The notes under the pieces are model-generated. The model was not told where the DNA came from. It did not search any database and saw only the letters and a list, made by a program, of their open reading frames with translations. Position numbers and translations under genes: made by a program. 36,043 nucleotides of DNA from Candidatus Saccharimonadota bacterium (lineage in GTDB: Bacteria > Patescibacteriota > Saccharimonadia > Saccharimonadales > Saccharimonadaceae), in assembly GCA_009776375.1 (NCBI GenBank), contig WRNW01000006.1:1-36043 (forward strand). Reading direction: 5' to 3'. Below are positions 6,743 to 13,320 of this stretch, piece by piece (the stretch's first letter is position 1; every line of letters starts with the position of its first letter).

Positions 6743-9031
6743 ATGAAGTTTATCGTCAAGTCGAAAATAACTGGTTCTCGTCTGCGTCGTGTTATCGAGC
6801 GCAGTGGTGTGGTTTTTGTGCTGGTCTTGTTTTTGCTTAGTTTTGGTGCTGTTTTTGGTGATATCCTTGGGCCACATAGCGTGAGTGCCCTAACCGCTGT
6901 TGATCCGTTAACTATTGCGGCCTGTGGTGGTAATCCAGAATGTTTTGCTTTTACGATTGATACGCGATTGGTAGCTACCGGCGTAACAACTGGTACGGCA
7001 ACGACGTTTTCTATTCCAGTGTCCGGCATCGTCGGTGGTTCTAGTAACACTTATAGCTGGCTGGTCGACTGGGGTGATGGTAGTGCTGTCCAGTCTGTCG
7101 TCAGTAGTGGTACTAGTCACGATTACGCGACCACTGGCGGCGCGGGGCAATACCAAATTACCATCCGACCCAACGGCGCCGCTACAATGGGGTGGATGAA
7201 TGCTTTTGGCTTCTCTAGCGGACCATCATCATCATCGGGAGCTAATACCGATGCTAACAAATACATGTTTCGCTCTATCGACACACCCTTCACCAATCTT
7301 ATGAAAACTGAGGGTGCTATTTATCGTTTTGCTAATGTGTTCTACAATACCCGCAACGCTACGGGTATTCCAGATAACCTTTTTGCTAATATTTCGACTA
7401 CTGGCACTACGAATTTTAGCTATATGTTTTTGAATACTTTCGCTGGTCTGGGACGTAATTCGACGACTGTGACTATTCCTACGGACCTCTTTGATTTTCT
7501 TGATACTAGTAGCGGCACGAATTTCAGCGGCATGTTCAGCGGTACTTTTTCTAGTGCAGGCTCGGGCTCTTTGTGCAATAACACTTTCGGCTATGCTTCT
7601 ACCATTGCTAGTATTCCAGTCGGTTTGTTTGATCCGATTGACACTAGAAACGGTACGGATTTTAGCAATATGTTCGATAGTACTTTCAGCTGTTATGCTT
7701 ATCGATCCACAACAGGTACAATCCCCGCGGGTCTGTTTGATTCGATTAATACCAGTAATGGTACTGGTTTTGGCGCCATGTTCTACCGGACATTTAGCAA
7801 CTACGCTCGTAGTTCAACAGTTGGCACGATCCCGGCTGGTTTATTTGATTCGATTGATACTAGTAATGGCACAAGTTTCTACACTTCTCTCTCTGGAGGT
7901 ATGTTTTACGGAACTTTCAGTGCTTACGCTTACAACTCGACTATTGGTACTATTCCTGCTGGTTTGTTTGATTCGATTAACACTAGTAACGGCGTGAACC
8001 TCCAGAGTATGTTTAATTATACCTTTTCTAATTATGCCAATAGCTCCACTTCTGGTACTATTCCTGCTGGTTTGTTTGATTCTATTGACACCGGTAGCGG
8101 TATAAACTTCGAAAACATGTTCAGCGGTACTTTTAGTAGGTATGCCTATTATTCAACAATTGGCACTATACCAGCTGGTTTATTTGATTCGATTAATACC
8201 AGCAATGGTACTTATTTTAGGGACATGTTTAACAGTACTTTCTCCTACTACGCTTATAATTCAACAGTTGGTACTATTCCTCTTGGTCTGTTCGACTTTC
8301 TTGATACCAATAGTGGTGATACCAGTAATAGTCTGACGTTCAGCTATATGTTTAACGGCACTTTCAATGCTTACGCTATTCGCACGGCCAGGTTTATAGT
8401 TGGTGGTTCGGTTGTCGATACTCAAACTTTTGCGGCGGGACCATACAGTATGAAGAATACTTCTACTGATAACACCCCTAGCACCAACCCGGTCGTTAAC
8501 GCGGGTGATGTGGTTGTACCAACCTATGATTCCGTGGTTCGGACTATTGCGGCGCCGACTGGCGCGTACGCGGGTTATGATTGGTATCGAACAGATGGCA
8601 CATCGTGTGCGGCGCTGGTTCCGACGCCAAATTGTGGCGCGCAGACGACTGACAAGTTGGTTAGTTTTCCGAACACTAGCGAATGGGTTCCGGAAACTTC
8701 GACCGAATATAGCAATGTAACTTTTTATGGTGTGGCGTCGAGCATGCCGGTAACCGTGACATTTGATTCTAATGACGGTTCGGTGGTGGCGGATCAAACT
8801 ATCAACGCGGGTAGTGTCATAGATCGACCGATTGATCCCATCAAGGCAGGCTATACTTTTGCGGGATGGTTCGTCGACCCCGCGCTCACGACGCTTTGGA
8901 ATTTCGCGACTGATATCATTAATGAGGACATAATTCTCTATGCTGATTGGACGTTGATACCAGTTCCACCCGGACCAATCACACCGATCATCCCGGGTGT
9001 GCCGAACGTCGGTGTCGGTTTATTTGAATAA
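6743..9031 (+). CDS. Secreted surface protein with PKD-like, DUF285-type and Flg_new repeats
   Basis: 762 residues. A basic N-terminus and a hydrophobic helix (about 24-45, GVVFVLVLFLLSFGAVFG) make a signal peptide or anchor. A PKD-like segment (YSWLVDWGDGS, SHDY) follows. Residues about 205-550 hold eight or nine repeats of roughly 36-45 residues with the pattern TIPxGLFDxIDTxxGxxFxxMFxxTFS, resembling DUF285/BspA-type surface repeats. Near the C-terminus VTFDSNDGS to YTFAGWFVDP is a Listeria-Bacteroides (Flg_new) repeat. The tail is Pro/Gly-rich and there is no LPXTG. Such proteins are thought to mediate adhesion. In CPR epibionts host attachment is plausible but not shown here. It overlaps natB tail-to-tail by 12 bp. 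Confidence 0.85.
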   Translation: MKFIVKSKITGSRLRRVIERSGVVFVLVLFLLSFGAVFGDILGPHSVSALTAVDPLTIAACGGNPECFAFTIDTRLVATGVTTGTATTFSIPVSGIVGGSSNTYSWLVDWGDGSAVQSVVSSGTSHDYATTGGAGQYQITIRPNGAATMGWMNAFGFSSGPSSSSGANTDANKYMFRSIDTPFTNLMKTEGAIYRFANVFYNTRNATGIPDNLFANISTTGTTNFSYMFLNTFAGLGRNSTTVTIPTDLFDFLDTSSGTNFSGMFSGTFSSAGSGSLCNNTFGYASTIASIPVGLFDPIDTRNGTDFSNMFDSTFSCYAYRSTTGTIPAGLFDSINTSNGTGFGAMFYRTFSNYARSSTVGTIPAGLFDSIDTSNGTSFYTSLSGGMFYGTFSAYAYNSTIGTIPAGLFDSINTSNGVNLQSMFNYTFSNYANSSTSGTIPAGLFDSIDTGSGINFENMFSGTFSRYAYYSTIGTIPAGLFDSINTSNGTYFRDMFNSTFSYYAYNSTVGTIPLGLFDFLDTNSGDTSNSLTFSYMFNGTFNAYAIRTARFIVGGSVVDTQTFAAGPYSMKNTSTDNTPSTNPVVNAGDVVVPTYDSVVRTIAAPTGAYAGYDWYRTDGTSCAALVPTPNCGAQTTDKLVSFPNTSEWVPETSTEYSNVTFYGVASSMPVTVTFDSNDGSVVADQTINAGSVIDRPIDPIKAGYTFAGWFVDPALTTLWNFATDIINEDIILYADWTLIPVPPGPITPIIPGVPNVGVGLFE
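7360..8390 (+). repeat. Tandem coding repeats of the surface protein
   Basis: Eight or nine repeat units with starts near 7363, 7471, 7611, 7717, 7827, 7948, 8057, 8163 and 8271. Neighbouring units share up to about 20 identical bases around a Gly-Leu-Phe-Asp codon block (for example 7948 and 8057). The high DNA identity suggests recent duplication and allows recombinational change in copy number. Confidence 0.8.
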
Positions 9032-10327
9032 TCCTTTGAGCGATAATTTCTTGCTATATTCGACCGCACCGGTTTGAAACAGTCGCGCGGCGACAGTAAA
9101 GACGATCACCGCGGTGACGGCGAGAACCGCGATACCACCGATCGTTTCGCCGAGACTGAGGTTGCCAACCGCATTACGCAGCATCAGTGGCAGTGGCGCG
9201 GTGAACGGGAAAAGTGTCATAAAGGAAATCGCCGAATTGGCTGCATCGGTAATCATCATCGGCGCGACATATAGCGGTCCGATGATCAAAAGTATCGGCA
9301 CTGCGAAAAAGTTGTTGGCTTCTTTGGCGGTCGGCATGGCGGCACCAATCGCCACGAGCAGTCCGCTAAATAGGAGCAGCGACGCTGCGAAAATAGTGAA
9401 ACTCACCGCGATGCGTGACCAATCGAGCGGTATCTGCGACAAATCGAATGATGGTAGGTTCAAGTTATTCCTGAGCGCAAAATAGGCGATTACCACTAGT
9501 GATAAAATCACCGCGACCTGGATCAAAATCATTGTTAGAAACGCGAAAATCTTGCCGATAATCAACGTTCGCGCCCGAATCGTTGTCAGGATCATTTCGC
9601 TGACGCGATTTTCTTTTTCCTCGACCACGGCGTTAATCATTTGTCCGCCAAATGTCACCATGATTAGGAAAAACAGTACCAAGAAAACTCCTGGTGCAAT
9701 CATTTCCATCATCGGATTATAATTTTCGCCATCCTGATAAGTTTGGACATCATAGTCAATTTGACCAGTCAAAATCGCCACGATTTCCGGACTGGTTTCG
9801 GTCAACGCCGAATTTTGCAGCAGCGCCTGGGCAACGCTCTGGTATTTGAAATTCTCAAAAATCCCGACGTTTTTGGCGTAGATTTCGACTCTGTTCTTGG
9901 TTAGATCCTGGGGATAATAAAAGTAGGCGTCCGTTTCGCCCGTTTTGACTTTGGCCAGGCCGTCTTCTTTCTTCGCGATTTCATGTGCGTCGATTTGTTT
10001 GATCATCTCCGACGAAATCGTGCCGCTATCGTCCGTCAACGCGATTGAAAATTTTTCTTTTGCCAGATCGGCGAGAGTCGATTCGCTCTGGCTGCCCGCC
10101 CAAAAAGTCAGTCCGTAAACGCCCGCGATGAGTAGCGGAAAAGCCAACATGCTCAACCAGAACGTCTTTTTCTTCAATGCTCTAACGACCTCGAATCGAT
10201 AAACTGTCGCGAAATTGTGACCGAAAAAGCGCTGACGCTTATGGGACAAACCTACGGTTTTTCCTAATCGCTGTCCGGGCAAAAAACGCGGTTTTCGCTC
10301 GGGCTGCTCTTTTCCCTTGTCACTCAT
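9020..10327 (-). CDS. ABC-2 type exporter permease (NatB-like)
   Basis: 435-residue membrane subunit of an ABC exporter. A basic cytosolic N-terminus leads to a first TM near residues 39-62 (FWLSMLAFPLLIAGVYGL). A roughly 150-residue extracytoplasmic loop follows, then about five TM helices (for example GVFLVLFFLIMVTFGGQM, FAFLTMILIQVAVILSLVVI, FFAVPILLIIGPLYVAPMM). The loop segment VVEEKENRVSEMILTT after the second TM is typical of NatB/ABC-2 permeases that work with NatA ATPases in sodium or toxic-compound efflux. It is downstream of the ATPase gene, separated by a 163-bp palindrome. Its substrate cannot be told from sequence. Confidence 0.88.
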   Translation of the reverse strand: MSDKGKEQPERKPRFLPGQRLGKTVGLSHKRQRFFGHNFATVYRFEVVRALKKKTFWLSMLAFPLLIAGVYGLTFWAGSQSESTLADLAKEKFSIALTDDSGTISSEMIKQIDAHEIAKKEDGLAKVKTGETDAYFYYPQDLTKNRVEIYAKNVGIFENFKYQSVAQALLQNSALTETSPEIVAILTGQIDYDVQTYQDGENYNPMMEMIAPGVFLVLFFLIMVTFGGQMINAVVEEKENRVSEMILTTIRARTLIIGKIFAFLTMILIQVAVILSLVVIAYFALRNNLNLPSFDLSQIPLDWSRIAVSFTIFAASLLLFSGLLVAIGAAMPTAKEANNFFAVPILLIIGPLYVAPMMITDAANSAISFMTLFPFTAPLPLMLRNAVGNLSLGETIGGIAVLAVTAVIVFTVAARLFQTGAVEYSKKLSLKGLFK

Positions 10328-10353
10328 TTCTAGAAACCTCCTTCTGACGATTG

Positions 10354-10516
10354 ATCCGAAACTAATCTTTTTTGCGAACCCTCCGATTTTCCGAAAGTTT
10401 CTCTTTGATTAAAATTTTCGAAAGCACGAATACATGGAGTGTGATTCGGAAATTTTAGAAACAGAAACTTTGACGCGAAAATCGGTCGGGTGAGACAAGG
10501 AAGATTAGTTTTGGAT
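10354..10516. repeat. Large imperfect palindrome between natA and natB
   Basis: A 163-bp hyphenated palindrome centred near 10435 fills nearly all of the 192-bp gap between the two transporter genes. The outer arms at 10354-10369 and 10501-10516 match at 15 of 16 positions. Further arms pair at 10383-10391 with 10477-10485 (CCGATTTTC) and at 10394-10402 with 10463-10471. As RNA it would form one long hairpin between the two cistrons and could stabilise or separate their expression. A 67-codon ORF across it (10330-10533) is judged fortuitous. Confidence 0.75.
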
Positions 10517-10519
10517 AAG

Positions 10520-11251
10520 TTACTCATCTTCATTTTCTCCTTTGTAAATCTTGACGAAAATGTCCTCTAGCGTTCGACCGCCGTATTTTTTGCGCACGCT
10601 AGCGAGCGAGCCGTATTCTTTGGCGCCGCCGTCCTTTAGCAGCAGAATCCGATTGCAAAGTTTTTCAACATCGCTCATTTGATGCGACACCATCATGATC
10701 GTCGCGCCGCGCTTTTGACAATCCAGAATCATACTCAGGAGCAACCGCCGATTGACCGGATCGAAACCTTTGGTCGGTTCGTCGAGGATCAGCAGCTCAG
10801 GATTGTCCATGATGGTGATGCCGAGTTGAACTTTTTGTTGCATCCCGCCGGACAGTTTGTCGATGCGCATTCTGGCGCAATCGGCTAGGTCAACTTTGGT
10901 TAAATAATCTAAGGAAAACTCGCGGGCAGCCGCGCGTGACATACCTTTTAGCTGGCCAAAATACATCATCGTGTCGATGACAGTTTCTTTCTTGTACAGA
11001 CCACGCTCCTCGGGCAGATAACCGATTTTGGTACCGCTCGCGACATCATATGGTCGGCCGTTGATCAAGAGTTCCCCACCGGTCGGTTCATAAATCCCCA
11101 GTAGTGCCCGCAGCGTCGTCGTTTTACCGCTGCCGTTGGAACCAAGGAAACCAAAAGTTTCACCCGCATGAACCTCGAACGACAAATCGCGAATGACTTC
11201 TTTGCTACCAAAACACATCCGAAAATTCTTGACCTCGATGATATTCGTCAT
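10520..11251 (-). CDS. ABC transporter ATP-binding protein (NatA-like)
   Basis: 243-residue ABC ATPase that powers the adjacent permease. Walker A is GSNGSGKTT, the signature is LSGGMQQKVQ, Walker B is LLILDEPTKGFDPV, and the switch histidine lies in MVSHQMSDVE. The C-terminal EYGSLASVRKKYGG extension is usual in NatA/ABC-2 ATPases. The ATG at 11251 (MTNIIEVKN) is chosen over the more upstream codon at 11272. A TGC-TAAAAT box (11268-11263) lies 11 bp before it, giving a leader of only about 5 nt. It is the promoter-proximal gene of the natA-natB unit. Confidence 0.9.
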   Translation of the reverse strand: MTNIIEVKNFRMCFGSKEVIRDLSFEVHAGETFGFLGSNGSGKTTTLRALLGIYEPTGGELLINGRPYDVASGTKIGYLPEERGLYKKETVIDTMMYFGQLKGMSRAAAREFSLDYLTKVDLADCARMRIDKLSGGMQQKVQLGITIMDNPELLILDEPTKGFDPVNRRLLLSMILDCQKRGATIMMVSHQMSDVEKLCNRILLLKDGGAKEYGSLASVRKKYGGRTLEDIFVKIYKGENEDE

Positions 11252-11262
11252 ACCTAGGGACA

Positions 11263-11268
11263 ATTTTA
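11263..11268 (-). promoter_or_regulatory. natA promoter (-10 box)
   Basis: Minus-strand TAAAAT preceded by TGC (extended -10), placing the expected start about 5 nt before the natA ATG at 11251. No clear -35; a T-rich tract separates it from the palindrome at the ackA 3' end. Confidence 0.45.
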
Positions 11269-11288
11269 GCATGAAAAGAAAAAGCTGA

Positions 11289-11412
11289 CCAGGCTTGATG
11301 CGTTTAGATGAAATTCCAGGCGAAATCGAGGAACGAGCAAGGCGTATTTGACATACGTCGAGCGAGTACCGGAGATTTCAACGCCGAAGTTCGCTCAACG
11401 CGTTAAGCCTGG
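11289..11412. repeat. Palindromic element over the 3' end of ackA
   Basis: A 124-bp imperfect palindrome centred exactly at 11350. The ends are CCAGGCTT (11289-11296) and AAGCCTGG (11405-11412), with many further paired blocks inward. The core is GCGTAT, loop TTGAC, ATACGT. This equals the polA core except for a C-to-T and a matching G-to-A change, so base pairing is kept. The last ten or so codons of ackA lie within it. On the minus strand it is followed by GCTTTTTCTTTT, so it may also serve as the ackA terminator. Confidence 0.75.
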
Positions 11413-12577
11413 CCGTATCCTCGGCGATCATTAGCTCTTCGTTGGTACGGATGACAACGACCGTTGGTGCGCCGTCGGGCGAAATGATGCCTTCCTCTTC
11501 GCGCATTTTTTTGTTCAGTTCTGGATCAAGTTTGTAATCGAAAACCGCCAAATGTTTGATAATATTTTCGCGAAATTCAATGCCGCGTTCGCCAGCGCCG
11601 CCAGTTAGAATCAAGGCGTCAACGCGCGGCAGAGCGACCATCATCGCGGCGATATGTTTGGCAATACTATAAGTCAAAATGTCGAGAGCCAGCGCGGCGT
11701 TTTCGTCGCCCTCGGCCGCGGCGGTTTCTAATTCGCGCTGGTCAGACGACAGACCAGATAGCCCGAGCAAGCCACTTTCCTTATTCAAGATCGACAGGAT
11801 TTCGTCGGCTGATTTATCTAACTTTTTCATCATGAACGGCACGATCGCCGGATCGACGCTGCCGGAACGGGTGCCCATGACTACGCCCTCGAGTGGCGTG
11901 AAACCCATTGACGTATCGACGCTTTGGCCATTAAGGACAGCCGCAACGCTGATGCCGTTACCGAGATGCGCAATAATGAAAGCAGATTTCTTTAATGGGA
12001 TCCCGAGCATTTTCGCCGCCGCTCGCGCCACAAACCGATAACTTGTACCGTGCGCGCCATAACGTCGCACACCGTACTTTTCGTACCACTCCGTCGGCAC
12101 AGTGTAACGATAAGCCCGCGGTGGCATGGTTTGATGAAAAGCCGTATCAAAAACCGCCACTTGCGGCAAATTGGGCATGATTTTAGTTATCGCTCGAATG
12201 CCAGCGATCTGGGCGGGATTGTGCAGCGGCGCATAGACGGTTGCTGCCTCAATCGCCGCCATCACTTGATCGTCGATGATGACCGAATCCTTGATTTTCT
12301 CGCCGCCGTTGACCACGCGATGACCGACAGCCTTGATAGTACTTTTCAAACCCCGCTCGTCTAATTCATCAAAAATCCGTCGCATGGCGGTTTCAAAATC
12401 CGCGCCCGGAATTTTTTCAGTGGTCGATTGGCCATCATATTTGATTGTGATTCGCGCGATCGGTGAACCGATTTCTTCGGCGATGCCTTTGATAATTACT
12501 TCTTTTGAAGTGATATCGAACAGTTGAAATTTGATCGACGAGCTGCCGCTATTAATGACCAAGATGTTTTTACTCAT
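11378..12577 (-). CDS. ackA: Acetate kinase
   Basis: 399-residue acetate kinase, which interconverts acetyl phosphate and ADP with acetate and ATP. In a fermentative CPR cell it would give substrate-level ATP. Motifs are the N-terminal NSGSSSIKFQLF, HRVVNGG, VFDTAFHQTMP, RRYGAHGTSYRFV, HLGNGISVAAV and GTRSGSVDPAI, all in order and at normal length. A GGAG ribosome binding site precedes the ATG. It lies 10 bp after vapC, so it may be read from the vapBC promoter. The last residues (RLNALSELRR) come from a palindromic element that overlaps the gene end. Confidence 0.96.
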   Translation of the reverse strand: MSKNILVINSGSSSIKFQLFDITSKEVIIKGIAEEIGSPIARITIKYDGQSTTEKIPGADFETAMRRIFDELDERGLKSTIKAVGHRVVNGGEKIKDSVIIDDQVMAAIEAATVYAPLHNPAQIAGIRAITKIMPNLPQVAVFDTAFHQTMPPRAYRYTVPTEWYEKYGVRRYGAHGTSYRFVARAAAKMLGIPLKKSAFIIAHLGNGISVAAVLNGQSVDTSMGFTPLEGVVMGTRSGSVDPAIVPFMMKKLDKSADEILSILNKESGLLGLSGLSSDQRELETAAAEGDENAALALDILTYSIAKHIAAMMVALPRVDALILTGGAGERGIEFRENIIKHLAVFDYKLDPELNKKMREEEGIISPDGAPTVVVIRTNEELMIAEDTARLNALSELRR

Positions 12578-12587
12578 AACTTACTCC

Positions 12588-12989
12588 TTATAACAGCTTG
12601 ACCGATTGATGTTGGGCAGCTAGTTTTTTATCGAAAGTGTATAGCGGCACGGCCTCGCTCAACTGAGCCATCGTTGACAAATAGCAATCTTCGAATGACA
12701 GCGCTGGATGATCGATGTAAACCGCACAGGTAGTCAAAATCGCCTCTTCGTTGCAGACAATTTCCCGCAATTGCACCAAATATGTTACCATTTCGGTAAT
12801 TTGTGGACGTGTTTTATGGTAATGAGCGGACAAGGCGTGCACGTATTCAATAAAGGCGGTGTCCTGAACTAGAAATTTCTTGCCGGCTGAACCGAATATC
12901 AATTCCGTAGCTCGTTGATATTGCGCAGGGAGATCATTCAAAGTAAAACGTAGCAGCACGTTCGTGTCTAGTGATTCTCGGTTCATCAT
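12588..12989 (-). CDS. vapC: PIN-domain ribonuclease toxin (VapC-like)
   Basis: 133-residue PIN-domain protein, probably an RNase toxin. The first acidic residue is in SLDTNVLLRF, a middle glutamate lies in FIEYVHAL, and the later acidic cluster is LSFEDCYLS followed by LYTFDKKLA, which is the usual PIN arrangement. The start overlaps the end of the antitoxin gene by 4 bp. It forms a toxin-antitoxin pair with the AbrB-type protein upstream. The targets of VapC toxins are commonly tRNA or rRNA; the target here is unknown. Confidence 0.88.
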   Translation of the reverse strand: MMNRESLDTNVLLRFTLNDLPAQYQRATELIFGSAGKKFLVQDTAFIEYVHALSAHYHKTRPQITEMVTYLVQLREIVCNEEAILTTCAVYIDHPALSFEDCYLSTMAQLSEAVPLYTFDKKLAAQHQSVKLL

Positions 12990-13231
12990 ACCCTCGGTTT
13001 CCTGGTACTGTAAAAGGCGCTGGCGTCAGTGAGCGGCGCTATCCTCTTTTCTTTGACTTGTTTTGTCCATTCTGCAACCAGTTCATCATGGGATTTCACC
13101 GGTGTAATAGTGATTGAGTTGGCCTTGGCACTGACCAAGACCTGTCGTCCGGAATGTAGCCTAAATAATTCCCGAATTTTCACCGGGAGTGTTAATTGTC
13201 CTTTACTCGAAACTGTGGCCGTGTATGTCAT
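12986..13231 (-). CDS. vapB: AbrB/SpoVT-type antitoxin (VapB-like)
   Basis: 81 residues. The N-terminal half is a swapped-hairpin AbrB DNA-binding domain (ATVSSKGQLTLPVKIRELFR, then GRQVLVSAKANSITITP). The C-terminal tail (from about residue 50, with AEWTKQVKEKRI) would bind and block the PIN toxin. It is first in the vapB-vapC-ackA series and has an AAAGGA ribosome binding site. Three 18-bp-spaced direct repeats cover its promoter, as expected for autoregulation by a dimeric VapB-VapC complex. Confidence 0.88.
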   Translation of the reverse strand: MTYTATVSSKGQLTLPVKIRELFRLHSGRQVLVSAKANSITITPVKSHDELVAEWTKQVKEKRIAPLTDASAFYSTRKPRV

Positions 13232-13261
13232 GTGCTAGTCCTTTCGTTATTGTATAGTAAG

Positions 13262-13320
13262 AGTCTAGCAAATCGCTTTACATTTGTCAAATGCTTTACA
13301 TTTTTTAAGTGCTTTACATT
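13262..13320 (-). promoter_or_regulatory. vapBC promoter with three direct-repeat operators
   Basis: Minus-strand -35 TTGACA (13290-13285), 17-bp spacer, -10 TAGACT (13267-13262). GCTTTACATT occurs three times, at 13275-13284, 13293-13302 and 13311-13320, exactly 18 bp apart. One copy is in the promoter spacer and the others lie upstream, the last touching the dnaG stop codon. This is a likely operator array for VapB. A second possible -10, TACAAT, lies near 13245. Confidence 0.7.

Noticed and set aside
10330-10533. 67-codon ORF on the minus strand between the two ABC transporter genes
   Set aside because: It is entirely made by the large palindrome and overlaps the end of natA; the residues show no domain and there is no ribosome binding site. 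Treated as a repeat.
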